In this document: piece after piece, positions 39,351 through 48,169 of the stretch | How the letters are laid out: each line of letters starts with the position of its first letter | Position numbering within the stretch: position 1 is the first letter of the stretch | Assembly (NCBI RefSeq): GCF_014076415.1 | Contig: NZ_CP043568.1 | Location: forward strand, 2,046,001 to 2,110,000 | From: Comamonas testosteroni | GTDB taxonomy: Bacteria > Pseudomonadota > Gammaproteobacteria > Burkholderiales > Burkholderiaceae_C | Direction: 5' to 3' | Length of the DNA stretch: 64,000 nucleotides | Notes under the pieces: generated by a model | What the model was told of the DNA's origin: nothing | The model's database searches: none | Seen by the model: the letters and a program-made list of their open reading frames with translations, nothing else | Translations under genes and position numbers: made by a program

Positions 39351-40643
39351 ATGTCCGGCAAAACCAATGTAAGCGCTGGCTCGTCCAATGCGCAGTTCGT
39401 ACAAGCTGCGGGTCTGTTTGCGCAGTCCATACAGCGCAATTCCAAGCTCAACAAGATGGTGGGCACCATGCCCAAGGGCGAAGGTGAAGCAGCTGCCACC
39501 TTGCGTAACCAGACAACCACGGACATGCCTATCGTGCGTGTCACGGATCTGGGGCGCGGCAAGGGTGACGAGGTGGAGTTTCATTTCATCCAACCTGCTG
39601 GCGCCTACCCCATCATGGGCAGCCGCATGGCCGAGGGCAAGGGTACTGGTATTTCGCTGGACAAGGCCCGTGTGCGTGTTCAGCAAGCCCGCTTCCCAGT
39701 GGATGTGGGCGACACCATGACCGACATTCGCTCGCCTGTGGAATTCCGCAAGGTAGGCCGTCCCATCGCTCAGGGCCTGATGGACCGCTACCAGGATCAA
39801 GGCACCCTGATGCATATGGCGGGCGCGCGCGGCTTCCACAACAACATCGAGTGGGCCATCCCCACCGAAGGCCACCCGGACTTTGAAGCTATTGCGGTCA
39901 ACCCAGTGCTGGCTCCCACCAAGAACCGCCACTACATTGCCGATGGCGATGCGATTCGCGGCTTCACCGTCAATGCGGGCGAGATGGATATTCAGTCCTC
40001 TGACGCGCTGACGATGACCATTGTGGATGCGTGCCGCACGCTGGTGGAGTCCATCGCGCTGCCACCACCCGCAATCCGCCTGCCTGGTGACTCTGCGGCA
40101 GATGATTCCCCTCTGCGCATGATGCTTGTCAGCCCCGCTCAGTACCACCAGTTCTCGCAAGACAAGGATTTCCGCCAGTTCCAGGCCAACGCACTGACCC
40201 GCGCCAGCCAGGCCGAGCGTCATCCTCTGTTCATGGGCGATGTGGGCCTGTGGAACGGCATTCTGATCTGCAAGCAGCCGCGTCCCATCCGCTTCTATGC
40301 CGGTGACACCATCAAATACTGCGCCAGCCACACCAGCGACCAGGAAAGCTCCTGCGTGGTGCCTGCCAGCTTCGGCATCACCCATGCGGTGGACCGCGCG
40401 ATGCTGCTGGGCGGTCAGGCTCTGGCTCAAGCCTTCGCGGCGTCGAAGCACGGCGGTATGCCCTTCTTCTGGAAGGAGAAGGAATTCGACCACGGCGACA
40501 AGATGGAGCTGCTGATTGGCGCCATCCAGGGCACATCCAAAGTGCGCTGGGCCGTGGACCAAGGCAACGGTACCAAGCACTTCACCGACCACGGCGTGAT
40601 CGCTATCGATACCGCTGTGCCGATCATCGGTGAGCGCCAGTAA
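39351..40643 (+). CDS. Major capsid protein (DUF4043 / N4 gp56-like)
   Basis: The 430-residue protein shows family features: SSNAQFVQAAGLFAQSIQRN at the start, MPIVRVTDLGRGKGDEVEFH, RFPVDVGDTMTDIRSPVEFR, LMLVSPAQYHQF-like MLVSPAQYHQFSQDKDFRQF, and RFYAGDTIKYCASHTSDQES. This HK97-fold family is found in podoviruses such as N4. It directly follows the scaffold gene. AGGAGG precedes the ATG. Confidence 0.92.
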   Translation: MSGKTNVSAGSSNAQFVQAAGLFAQSIQRNSKLNKMVGTMPKGEGEAAATLRNQTTTDMPIVRVTDLGRGKGDEVEFHFIQPAGAYPIMGSRMAEGKGTGISLDKARVRVQQARFPVDVGDTMTDIRSPVEFRKVGRPIAQGLMDRYQDQGTLMHMAGARGFHNNIEWAIPTEGHPDFEAIAVNPVLAPTKNRHYIADGDAIRGFTVNAGEMDIQSSDALTMTIVDACRTLVESIALPPPAIRLPGDSAADDSPLRMMLVSPAQYHQFSQDKDFRQFQANALTRASQAERHPLFMGDVGLWNGILICKQPRPIRFYAGDTIKYCASHTSDQESSCVVPASFGITHAVDRAMLLGGQALAQAFAASKHGGMPFFWKEKEFDHGDKMELLIGAIQGTSKVRWAVDQGNGTKHFTDHGVIAIDTAVPIIGERQ

Positions 40644-40727
40644 TCCATGAGCATCGGGCGCGGCCAGTGGGCGGCGCCCGATGGGCTTGGACCCGCGTTC
40701 CCTTTCATTCCCATCTAGGAGCCGATC

Positions 40728-41204
40728 ATGGCAACCGTGACCAACACTCAAAAGCGCGGCAATTTGCTGGGCGCTACTCCGTGGGGCAATCTCAATGCCC
40801 TGCATTTCATTCTCAAGACCGGCGCCAACGGCGGCGCGCTGGAGGCCGACTCCAATGCGCCTCTGGCAGTGGGCGACAAGGTGCGCATGGGCGTCATCCC
40901 GGCTGGCTCCACGCTGGTGGATGCCATGGCTGTCGTATCCACAGGCCTGACCGCCACCGTCAAGGGTGATCTGGGCTTTGAATACGTCGATGGTGTGGAT
41001 GTCGTCAAGACTCCCCAGGACTCGGCGTACTTCGGCGCGGCGCTGGATCTGGCCGTTGCCGCGCGCCTGCGCAACACATCCACCAAGGCACCGGTGACCT
41101 TGCCCAAGGATGCCTACCTGGTGCTGACCACTTCGGGCGCGGCCAATGCCAAGGCGGCCCGCGTCGATGTGGTGCTGCAGGTCATCTCCACCGGCGCCCT
41201 GTAA
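40728..41204 (+). CDS. Putative capsid decoration / head structural protein
   Basis: The 158-residue beta-rich protein MATVTNTQKRGNLLGATPWG includes KVRMGVIPAGSTLVDAMAVV and VTLPKDAYLVLTTSGAANA. Its place after the capsid gene and its size fit a head decoration protein. Ribosome site AGGAG. Confidence 0.7.
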   Translation: MATVTNTQKRGNLLGATPWGNLNALHFILKTGANGGALEADSNAPLAVGDKVRMGVIPAGSTLVDAMAVVSTGLTATVKGDLGFEYVDGVDVVKTPQDSAYFGAALDLAVAARLRNTSTKAPVTLPKDAYLVLTTSGAANAKAARVDVVLQVISTGAL

Positions 41205-41276
41205 AGAGCGCTCCCAGGATGCGGGCCTGCCTTTGGGTAGCGCCCGCATTCGTCCATCTGAACACTCCCCAGCACC

Positions 41277-41783
41277 ATGAACTTTGTACGCATTACCTAT
41301 ACCGGCCGCAAAATCTACCGTGACCGCGCCACCGGCCATATCTGGCAGCCCGAGGAGGAGCGCCTGGTGAGTGAGGCCATCGCCAAGCCGCTGCTCAAGT
41401 TTGTGGAGTTCAAGCGCACGGCGGACCTCAAGCCCGCGGTGCCCGAGCAGCAGCAACAGCAGCAACTGGACCCGGTGCCCGGCACCGAAGTCACGGAGCA
41501 GGGCGCGGCGCTGACCACAGAGCAGGGCAGCAACCAGGCCAATACGCAAAAGCCCGAGCTCACCGAGCAAGAGATTGCAGCGCTGGAGCAGCAGGCACTG
41601 GACGACAAGGCCAAGGAAGTGGACGACCAGCGCGAGGCCATGCTGATCACTGTGCAGGGCATGAACAAAGCAGCGCTGACGGAGTACGCCCAGAAGTACG
41701 ACCACGCCTTTGATGCCAAGGCCAAGGTGGATGAAATGCGTATCACGGTCAACGGCCTGATTCACCAGTTCGGGGTGCGCTGA
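41277..41783 (+). CDS. Head-completion-region protein with Gln-rich linker
   Basis: The 168-residue protein has a small beta domain (FVRITYTGRKIYRDRATGHI), a poly-Gln linker, a coiled coil (LTEQEIAALEQQALDDKAKE) and a helical end resembling SAP-like modules (GMNKAALTEYAQKYDHAFDA). It lies between capsid and adaptor; role unknown. Confidence 0.65.
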   Translation: MNFVRITYTGRKIYRDRATGHIWQPEEERLVSEAIAKPLLKFVEFKRTADLKPAVPEQQQQQQLDPVPGTEVTEQGAALTTEQGSNQANTQKPELTEQEIAALEQQALDDKAKEVDDQREAMLITVQGMNKAALTEYAQKYDHAFDAKAKVDEMRITVNGLIHQFGVR

Positions 41784-41784
41784 T

Positions 41785-42459
41785 ATGACCCTTGAGGAAC
41801 TGATTGCCTCTTTCCGCGAGGACTCCACCGACAAGCTGGAGCCCTATCTGTGGGAGGGCGAGACCGTAACCCGCTGGCTCAATGAAGCCCAGGACGAGGC
41901 AGCCGTGCGCGGCCGTCTGCTGCTCGATGACAGCACGCCAGCGGTGACCACCATTGCGGTGAACGCGGGTCAGGCGTCCTATCAGCTCCATGCCAAGGTT
42001 TATGAAATCGCGCACCTGCACTGGCAGCCGAGCGCGGCAGGCCATCGAGCCAAGCCGGCGGAGTTGGTGACGCGCGAGTGGCTGGACCGTCATCACCCGG
42101 ACTGGCGCGTGCGTCTGGACTGCGATGCGATGTACGCCATCCAGACCGAGGGAGCGCTGCGCCTGGTGCCCACGCCGCGCGAGGCTGGGGTGCTGACGCT
42201 GGAGGCATACCGCCTGCCGCTCAAGCCATTGGCCAACGATCCGGACAAGCCGGAGATCCATGCGGCCAGCCATCCCTATCTGGTGTATTGGGCGCTCCAT
42301 CGTGCTTTCAGTCAGCCCGATAGCGATGGGTTTGACCCGCAGCGCGCGGCCACGGCCGAGGCGGCCTTTACAGGTTACTTCGGTGCGCGGCCTGATGCGG
42401 ATCTGCGCCGCGCTACTCGCCACGATGTTCCCCAGGTCAACGCGACCTACATTTTTTAA
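41785..42459 (+). CDS. Head-tail adaptor
   Basis: The 224-residue protein begins MTLEELIASFREDSTDKLEP, YLWEGETVTRWLNEAQDEAA, the start pattern of podovirus adaptor (gp4-like) proteins that sit below the portal. A central beta part and a helical C-terminus (PYLVYWALHRAFSQPDSDGF) follow. It begins 1 nt after the preceding stop. Confidence 0.75.
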   Translation: MTLEELIASFREDSTDKLEPYLWEGETVTRWLNEAQDEAAVRGRLLLDDSTPAVTTIAVNAGQASYQLHAKVYEIAHLHWQPSAAGHRAKPAELVTREWLDRHHPDWRVRLDCDAMYAIQTEGALRLVPTPREAGVLTLEAYRLPLKPLANDPDKPEIHAASHPYLVYWALHRAFSQPDSDGFDPQRAATAEAAFTGYFGARPDADLRRATRHDVPQVNATYIF

Positions 42460-42467
42460 GGTGCCGC

Positions 42468-44336
42468 ATGTTCGGACTGTCCAAACCCCCTCTAAAAGCC
42501 CAGGCGGGCGCCGGCCAACCTCAACTGGGCCTTCACCCCGACTCTGCGCCAGCGCAGCGAGCTCAGGCATTGAACCAGGCACCAGATTCCATCCCGGGCA
42601 TGTTCAAGCCCGGTGAGTTCGTGCTGCCGCCCGACACTGTGCATGCCATGGGAGGCAAGCAGGCGCTCCAAGGTGTAGTCGATGCCACGCACACGCCAGT
42701 GCCGAGTGGATTTGGTCTGCGCCGCCCAGCAGAGCCTGCGGCCAAGCCAGGGCCCGGGCTTGGCCTGCATCGATCAATGCTGCGGTCTGCCGACCCCGTG
42801 GAGGCTCCACAGCTGGGCCTCAGGCCCCAGGTGTTCTTCGCCAATGGCGGAGCGCCGGAGGATCAGATTCAGCAGTCCGGCGTGGCTGCGAAACCGAGCG
42901 CGGCTCCAAGCCCCAGCAATACCTTTCCGGGAAGCCGCCTGCCTGGAAACAGCGGCTCCACCAGCGCACCCACTACTCCGGCTGCCGCTCCTGTAGCAGC
43001 AGCCACTCAGCAGACAGAGCAGGGCGGTTTCTCCTATCAGGACAACAATCGCGCGGTGGGTGCAGACATCAAACGCACCTGGAATGAAGGCAACTACGGC
43101 GAAGCCATTGGCAAGACGGTTGCGGGAACAGTCGGCGCTGTAACGACGCCCATCATTGACGGAGCGGTAAACGCCGGCGGCGCTGTGGCGGGCTTTGGGC
43201 GTGGACTGTTTGGCATTGGTGACGATGCACCAACCCCGAATGCTGCACCTGTTGCCGCCGCTCCGGCAGCCGGGACTGCCGTGGCACGGGGCGGGGCCGC
43301 TCCGGCCGCACCCATTGCTGCGGGGGCAGCACCGGGTGCTGGCGCTGGGCAGGTAAATCAGCAGACTGCCGCGCCTGCGCCAGGCAATCAGGTGGTCAAT
43401 GGCGTGTACAACCACGGGCGCGGCCAGTACAGCGATCAGTCTACTGGCATGGGCTTCCCTGCTGGATTCACCGGCAAGCCCAGTGCACAAAACAATGCAG
43501 CTGCAGGCGCGCTGGCGCAGTCAGAAGCGGGTGGGTTTGGCCTCAAGCGTCCAGCGCAGCCTGAACCCGGTGGCTTTGGCCTGCATGCCCCGACTGTCAG
43601 CCATAGCGGCAATGACTGGGCGGCACGCCAGCGGCTCAAGGATATGGAGACTTCCGCAAGCTCGATCACCAACCGTGCCGAGTGGCGCAGCGGCAGCAGC
43701 ACTCCTGCATGGGGTTCGCGCCATCAAGGGCAGAACGATCCGGACGGAAAGATTGCGCGCTTCAATGCAGCCACACAGGCTGATTTGGTTGCGCAAGGCA
43801 GGGCGCCTGAGTTGCAGCAGCGCACCAATGAAATCAATGCTGGGCTGCGCCGCACGGCTATGGCCGAGGCTGGTGCCGATCGCAGGGCACAAGGGCAGAT
43901 CGGCCTGGGGCTGCGGCGCCTGGACCTTGATCAGCAACGCAACCAGCTCGATGCTCAGCGTGTAGCCAGCGATGAACGCTTGCGCGCGCCCCAGATCCGT
44001 GCTGCCGAGCGTCTGGGGCAACTGCAGGAGGCCTACGTCAACGCCAAGACGCCCGAAGAACAGGCCGCGATTGCGAGCCAGATGCGCGCTTATTCAGGCA
44101 AGGATGAAGCCGATTGGAAGGTGCAAGTCACGCCCGCAACCAAGAACCTGGATGGCTCCACAACTGCAGGGTCTGTCATTCGCTACAACAGCCGTACTGG
44201 AGATGTGCAGGAAGTAGGTGGGGTTGGAGGCAAGCCGCAAGTCCCTGCCAAAGACTCGCTGAAAGCTGGTCAGGTCTATCAGACTCCGCGCGGACAAGCG
44301 CGCTGGAATGGAACGGAGTTTGAGCTAGTTGGCTAG
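42468..44336 (+). CDS. Internal virion protein with GFGL repeats
   Basis: The 622-residue protein is Ala/Gly/Pro-rich, with a recurring short motif: PQLGLHP, GFGLRRP, GLGLHRS, PQLGLRP, GFGLKRP, GFGLHAP. A hydrophobic Gly/Ala stretch near residues 205-260 (GKTVAGTVGAVTTPIIDGAV) could insert in membrane. A coiled coil follows (RRLDLDQQRNQLDAQRVASD). Position and composition suggest an ejected or internal head protein. AAGG before the ATG. Confidence 0.65.
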   Translation: MFGLSKPPLKAQAGAGQPQLGLHPDSAPAQRAQALNQAPDSIPGMFKPGEFVLPPDTVHAMGGKQALQGVVDATHTPVPSGFGLRRPAEPAAKPGPGLGLHRSMLRSADPVEAPQLGLRPQVFFANGGAPEDQIQQSGVAAKPSAAPSPSNTFPGSRLPGNSGSTSAPTTPAAAPVAAATQQTEQGGFSYQDNNRAVGADIKRTWNEGNYGEAIGKTVAGTVGAVTTPIIDGAVNAGGAVAGFGRGLFGIGDDAPTPNAAPVAAAPAAGTAVARGGAAPAAPIAAGAAPGAGAGQVNQQTAAPAPGNQVVNGVYNHGRGQYSDQSTGMGFPAGFTGKPSAQNNAAAGALAQSEAGGFGLKRPAQPEPGGFGLHAPTVSHSGNDWAARQRLKDMETSASSITNRAEWRSGSSTPAWGSRHQGQNDPDGKIARFNAATQADLVAQGRAPELQQRTNEINAGLRRTAMAEAGADRRAQGQIGLGLRRLDLDQQRNQLDAQRVASDERLRAPQIRAAERLGQLQEAYVNAKTPEEQAAIASQMRAYSGKDEADWKVQVTPATKNLDGSTTAGSVIRYNSRTGDVQEVGGVGGKPQVPAKDSLKAGQVYQTPRGQARWNGTEFELVG

Positions 44337-44683
44337 CGACCTGCGCCGTAGGCCTCTTCATATGTGAAGGTCGGCTTGTCATACAGCTTCCTGCAGGAGA
44401 CGCCGATCATGGCTGCAGCCTGGTTGCTCCGCGTGTCCTTGGCCTTGGCTACGACACACTCAGCGCCAGAGTTGTAGCCCATGAGGCCGCGACCTGAGCC
44501 TTGCGGTACAGCCTGAATGGCGCCTGGGTTTGCCTTCAGGCAAATCTGGTGCACAGCCTGTGCCGCGATGTCATTCACCGCGCCGGGGGCCTTGTCCAGG
44601 ATGCAGGTGGCGTAGTTGGCTGCCTGGGCCTGCGCGGCGACCAGTGCCAGCAGTGAGCTACACAGTAGTTTCGGAATCTTCAT
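44333..44683 (-). CDS. Small secreted Cys-rich protein
   Basis: The 116-residue protein has a signal peptide (MKIPKLLCSSLLALVAAQAQ, cleaved after AQA) and a mature part with four Cys and VNDIAAQAVHQICLKANPGA. The C-terminus is TFTYEEAYGAGR, almost the same as the TFSYEDAYG at the N-terminus of the giant virion protein. AGGAGG precedes the ATG. It is convergent with the late genes, overlapping the preceding one by 4 bp. Confidence 0.7.
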   Translation of the reverse strand: MKIPKLLCSSLLALVAAQAQAANYATCILDKAPGAVNDIAAQAVHQICLKANPGAIQAVPQGSGRGLMGYNSGAECVVAKAKDTRSNQAAAMIGVSCRKLYDKPTFTYEEAYGAGR

Positions 44684-44730
44684 GCATCCCTCCTGAGGGC
44701 GATATGGCAAGTGCCAGCAGGCTCTACTGT

Positions 44731-45255
44731 TTATTCAACACGGTTCTTCAGACTCTGGCGCGCATTTTCAAGCTCGCGTTTGATGTCAACGATGTCTTGT
44801 TGAACTTGGTCGTACTCCATCTGGGTGCGCTGAAGCCAATACTGAGTGTCCTTGAGCTCGCGTGCGATTCTGGGTGCAGTGTCATCTCCATGCCTAGAGG
44901 CCTCGGTCAACTGGGCTTGCAGGTGTTCTGCCAATTGGAGCTCTCTATCTAGGCGGCGGCGGATCAGAGATGCCTGATCCTGAAAGGTACCCAACAAAAA
45001 CTGAGATCGTGCAAGCCTTTTTTCGTGCTCAAACTCTTCACGCATGATCTCCATGCTTGTTTTTAAGTCAGCTTCGTAGAGGTCAGTTGAGCCAGCGACG
45101 AGTGATGCAGCCAACCGAGCCACGATTTCAGCATTGAGAGTGCGATTGTTCGCCTTGGCTTCGGCCTTCAACTTGTCGCGCATGCCATCAGGGAAGCGGA
45201 CTATGTACTTATCCGCGTGGCGCGACTCGGTATCTTGTGGCTGCTTAGGTTCCAT
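44731..45255 (-). CDS. Mnt-like ribbon-helix-helix repressor with coiled coil
   Basis: The 174-residue protein has an Arc/Mnt RHH domain (DKYIVRFPDGMRDKLKAEAK, NNRTLNAEIVARLAASLVAG) followed by a long coiled coil that would drive oligomerisation (RRRLDRELQLAEHLQAQLTE; QMEYDQVQQDIVDIKRELEN). It is divergent from the Arc-like gene, with four palindromic sites between. By position it corresponds to P22 mnt. Confidence 0.88.
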   Translation of the reverse strand: MEPKQPQDTESRHADKYIVRFPDGMRDKLKAEAKANNRTLNAEIVARLAASLVAGSTDLYEADLKTSMEIMREEFEHEKRLARSQFLLGTFQDQASLIRRRLDRELQLAEHLQAQLTEASRHGDDTAPRIARELKDTQYWLQRTQMEYDQVQQDIVDIKRELENARQSLKNRVE

Positions 45256-45268
45256 CCACTAATGATAC

Positions 45269-45364
45269 TGGCCTAAAGCCATAGTGAATATATGGCCTAT
45301 TGCCATGCATTGCTTGACCGATGTGTGGCCTTAGGCCATATTTCCGTTTATGGCACTAGGCCAT
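45269..45364. promoter_or_regulatory. Four RHH operators in the mnt/arc gap
   Basis: Palindromic sites with ATGGC/GCCAT arms 5 bp apart: 45269-45283 (TGGCCTAAAGCCATA, left arm shortened), 45292-45306 (ATGGCCTATTGCCAT), 45325-45339 (GTGGCCTTAGGCCAT) and 45350-45364 (ATGGCACTAGGCCAT). They fill the whole gap between the two divergent genes. Confidence 0.85.
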
Positions 45365-45379
45365 GTCTAGAGGGAATAC

Positions 45380-45580
45380 ATGAACGACACCACTACCAAA
45401 TCATCAAGCACGACAGCTGACAAGTTTTTGATGCGCTTTCACCAAGATGGCTTGCGCAAGGAGCTGAAAGTGCGCGCGGCTCAAAATGAGCGCACCTTAA
45501 ACGCTGAAATTCTCTATCTCATAAAGCGCGGCCTGGAAGCAGAGCGAGCAAAGGAAGCCTGCTATGAAAAGCAGGCCTAA
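45380..45580 (+). CDS. Arc-like ribbon-helix-helix repressor
   Basis: The 66-residue protein has FLMRFHQDGLRKELKVRAAQ then NERTLNAEILYLIKRGLEAE, a minimal Arc RHH domain. It directly precedes the antirepressor gene, as arc precedes ant in P22. AGAGGGAA is upstream of the ATG. Confidence 0.88.
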   Translation: MNDTTTKSSSTTADKFLMRFHQDGLRKELKVRAAQNERTLNAEILYLIKRGLEAERAKEACYEKQA

Positions 45581-45588
45581 AAAAGGAA

Positions 45589-45618
45589 ACGCCCCTGGAG
45601 GTAGGAGTCCAGAGGCGT
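45589..45618 (+). promoter_or_regulatory. Hairpin in the arc-ant gap
   Basis: ACGCCcCTGGA (45589-45599) pairs with TCCAGaGGCGT (45608-45618), one mismatch, around loop GGTAGGAG. It lies 38 nt upstream of the ant start and may control its translation, as RNA control of ant is known in P22. Confidence 0.5.
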
Positions 45619-45656
45619 CGAGTGTCAAAAACCAAGAGATCAATCAAGGAATCAAC

Positions 45657-46667
45657 ATGTCCAATTCTACAGAGGTCGCTACTAGCGGCGCAACCGCAAT
45701 TCCCGATCTGGCAATTGTCGATGGCCAGATCACCACAACGAGCCAGCAGATCGCAGAACACTTTGGCAAACGCCACGACACGGTGCTGCGTTCAATTCGC
45801 AACCTGGAGTGCAGCGACGAGTACCGACTCCACAATTTTGCGGAGTCCTCTTATCTCAATGAGCAAGGGAAAAGCCAGCCGTGCTTCACGATGACCCGCG
45901 ACGGCTTTGTGTTCTTGGCTATGGGGTTCACCGGAAAAGAAGCGGCTCACTGGAAAGAGGCATACATCACGGCATTCAACAAGATGGAGGCGCAACTGCT
46001 GGCGCAGGCGGCCAAGGCTCAGCCCGTGCAAGCCTCTCTTGACTACGACCGTATCAGCCCTGCCCAGGCTCAAGACCTCAAGCAGATTGTTCAAGCCATC
46101 GTCGATGCAGGCATTCAGAACTACGCGGAAACTTGGGCTCGGCTCCAGCGCAAGTTCAAGGTGCATAGCTATCTGGCCTTGCACCCTGATCAGTACGAAG
46201 CAGCGCGAGCCTATCTGCTTGCCAAGCTGCCCAATGGATATGCGTCCGAGGTGGAGGAAGACTTCAAGCAAGGAACGCTCAGACCATTCGATGGAGTAGC
46301 CATGAGAGCTGCGCGCCAAGTTGCTATGGGTTTTATGACCAGCACCTATCAAGCAGCGAAGGCAGGCCTGGACACACCTCCTATGGCCAACCTGCCGTCA
46401 GAAGTGCTCACTGGAGTACTGGCCAATGCTATGGTGCAGCAGCGTTTTCTGGCTTTCTTCAATGCGGAGTGCTGCTTGCAGTTCAAGCCCATGTCTGATG
46501 GCGCGGTAGTGATTGATTTTGAGAATGCTGATTTGGACACGATTGCGCAAGCGGTGCCTATGGCCCGTCTCGCAGCACTCATGGAAGCGCTCAGCCGGCG
46601 TACCCAGACGCATCTTGATGCGTTTGGAAGCTACCTGACGCGCGCTGGTGGCGTGCAACTGATGTAG
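45657..46667 (+). CDS. Rha-type antirepressor (Ant-like)
   Basis: The 336-residue protein has a Rha N-terminal domain (LAIVDGQITTTSQQIAEHFG, KRHDTVLRSIRNLECSDEYR, CFTMTRDGFVFLAMGFTGKE, AAHWKEAYITAFNKMEAQLL) and a separate helical C-terminal domain. AAGGAA lies before the ATG; an in-frame ATG at 45564 overlaps the arc end and is less likely. Together with the Arc- and Mnt-like genes it forms an immI-like module. Confidence 0.85.
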   Translation: MSNSTEVATSGATAIPDLAIVDGQITTTSQQIAEHFGKRHDTVLRSIRNLECSDEYRLHNFAESSYLNEQGKSQPCFTMTRDGFVFLAMGFTGKEAAHWKEAYITAFNKMEAQLLAQAAKAQPVQASLDYDRISPAQAQDLKQIVQAIVDAGIQNYAETWARLQRKFKVHSYLALHPDQYEAARAYLLAKLPNGYASEVEEDFKQGTLRPFDGVAMRAARQVAMGFMTSTYQAAKAGLDTPPMANLPSEVLTGVLANAMVQQRFLAFFNAECCLQFKPMSDGAVVIDFENADLDTIAQAVPMARLAALMEALSRRTQTHLDAFGSYLTRAGGVQLM

Positions 46668-46771
46668 CCTCCAAGGCTGTTCAAAGTCGCGGCGGCGTGC
46701 ATTTTGCGAGTGGCGCGCCTTGCTCCAAGCCGCCAACTCGCATTACCTTTTGATGCCTGATTGGTGCATGC

Positions 46772-46796
46772 AAAAAGCCCGATTCGCCGGGCTTTT
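46772..46796. terminator. Bidirectional terminator after ant
   Basis: AAAAAGCCCG ATTCG CCGGGCTTTT, between the convergent ant and 240-residue genes. Confidence 0.85.
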
Positions 46797-46806
46797 AGTA
46801 GCTCTA

Positions 46807-47529
46807 CTATCTTAGGAATAGTTGCGCTGCTTGTGTTAGCGCAGGCATGCCGACTGCAACCGTGACGATGCAGCTTGCCGCTTGGAAAGCGTCAAGTACA
46901 CGCTGTCCCAGTTGATTGTTGATCAAGAAATTTTTGTATTCAGGATCTACCATTACGTGGCCGACAGCCTGCTCGATTGATTCAAGGATTGGCGCTGCAC
47001 CGGTCAGTTGGAAATCCTCAATAGCTGTCAGAATTTTTCGCAGGGCGCGTGCAAGATAGGCGCGGATCTCTGAATCCAATTCGGCAGACTTCAAGACTTC
47101 ATCGAGCACGCTGTTGATCGAATCCCGCATTTCGGCAAGTTCATCGCTGGACAAAGTTTTTCGCCTTGATCCTTTGTCGAGCAGAACAGCCGTCATTCTG
47201 ACGTTTGATATGGTTTCGTTGGAAATTTGGCTGGTGAACTCGTTTATCGTGCCATGTAGATTTTGCAACTGAAACGCAGTGCAGACCTGGGTAGCCCATC
47301 CGGGTGTGGACTCCGCCAGCTCCGGGTGCTCTTCTCTCAGCAACTCGAGCGCCTGATGGACAAGCGACATGACTGTCGCTATCTTGGCGTTCATCAGGGG
47401 GCTCAGTATTTCAGATGGGGGGAGCCCAAGAACACTTTGCCAAACCTCTCGCGCCGCGGTGCCTTTCGAATAGGTTTTTACCTTGAGCAATATCTCTAGC
47501 AAACGGCCAGCTGGATTGTCGTAATTCAT
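46807..47529 (-). CDS. Unknown helical protein, probable cargo
   Basis: The 240-residue protein MNYDNPAGRLLEILLKVKTY is all-helical, with LSSDELAEMRDSINSVLDEV and a hydrophobic C-terminal helix (ASCIVTVAVGMPALTQAAQL). Stand-alone minus-strand genes of this kind in late regions are often defence or exclusion genes, but no motif supports that here. Confidence 0.6.
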   Translation of the reverse strand: MNYDNPAGRLLEILLKVKTYSKGTAAREVWQSVLGLPPSEILSPLMNAKIATVMSLVHQALELLREEHPELAESTPGWATQVCTAFQLQNLHGTINEFTSQISNETISNVRMTAVLLDKGSRRKTLSSDELAEMRDSINSVLDEVLKSAELDSEIRAYLARALRKILTAIEDFQLTGAAPILESIEQAVGHVMVDPEYKNFLINNQLGQRVLDAFQAASCIVTVAVGMPALTQAAQLFLR

Positions 47530-47593
47530 GGTCTGTCTTTTCCGAATTGATCTGAGCTTTGCCTACTCTGACGGTTGATCCGAAGCACTTCGG

Positions 47594-48169
47594 TTAGAGC
47601 AAATTGACAGCTTCGCGCAGGTGCGCTGCCGTCATGGCAAGGCCGCGCTGTTCCATGAGTTCAATCATGGCTGTAGCTGACATCTCGGGACGCCTCCAGC
47701 GCTGGCGCATGGCCTTGAGGGCTTCAAGTGCACGCAGCGGGTAGAGGTTTAGCTGGTTGACGAGAAATTCGTCGGGGCTTTGACGTTCTATGTCGTAACC
47801 GGCCAGGATTTCGCGCGGGAAGTCCTTGATGTTTGAGGTAACGATGACATCTGCGTGCCCCACGATAGCTGCAGCAAGGACATGGCGATCATCGGGATCC
47901 GGTAGCTTCAGACCGTCAATGAATGGTTCATAGCCGCGAATCAGGCAATCCGGTATGGCCGTCTGCATTTGCAGTGCCATTTGGCGAATGGAAGCCTCCT
48001 TTTCAGGGAAGTCCTGAATCAGGTGGCGTGACCATTCATCCTCGATGTCTGCAGACCAGCGGGCAACGTAGATGCCAGTTTGAGCCAGACTGAGTAGTAC
48101 ATCCCGAAGTAGAGCGGGATAAAGCACATTAGCGTCCAAAACTGCTGTGAAACCCGCTGCACCTGCCAT
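47594..48169 (-). CDS. PIN-domain toxin-like ribonuclease
   Basis: The 191-residue protein starts with the PIN signature FTAVLDANVLYPALLRDVLL (first catalytic Asp). It continues with acidic residues in DIEDEWSRHL, LPDPDDRHVLAAAIVGHADV, and ends the catalytic set with IVTSNIKDFP. This is a VapC-superfamily RNase type. Its ATG overlaps the antitoxin TAA by 1 nt (TAATG), so the pair is translationally coupled. Confidence 0.88.
   Translation of the reverse strand: MAGAAGFTAVLDANVLYPALLRDVLLSLAQTGIYVARWSADIEDEWSRHLIQDFPEKEASIRQMALQMQTAIPDCLIRGYEPFIDGLKLPDPDDRHVLAAAIVGHADVIVTSNIKDFPREILAGYDIERQSPDEFLVNQLNLYPLRALEALKAMRQRWRRPEMSATAMIELMEQRGLAMTAAHLREAVNLL

Noticed and set aside
39276..41834. Very long minus-strand frame (852 residues) opposite capsid genes
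   Set aside because: High GC keeps the antisense of the capsid and its neighbours open; it spans three well-supported plus genes and has no ribosome site or motif.
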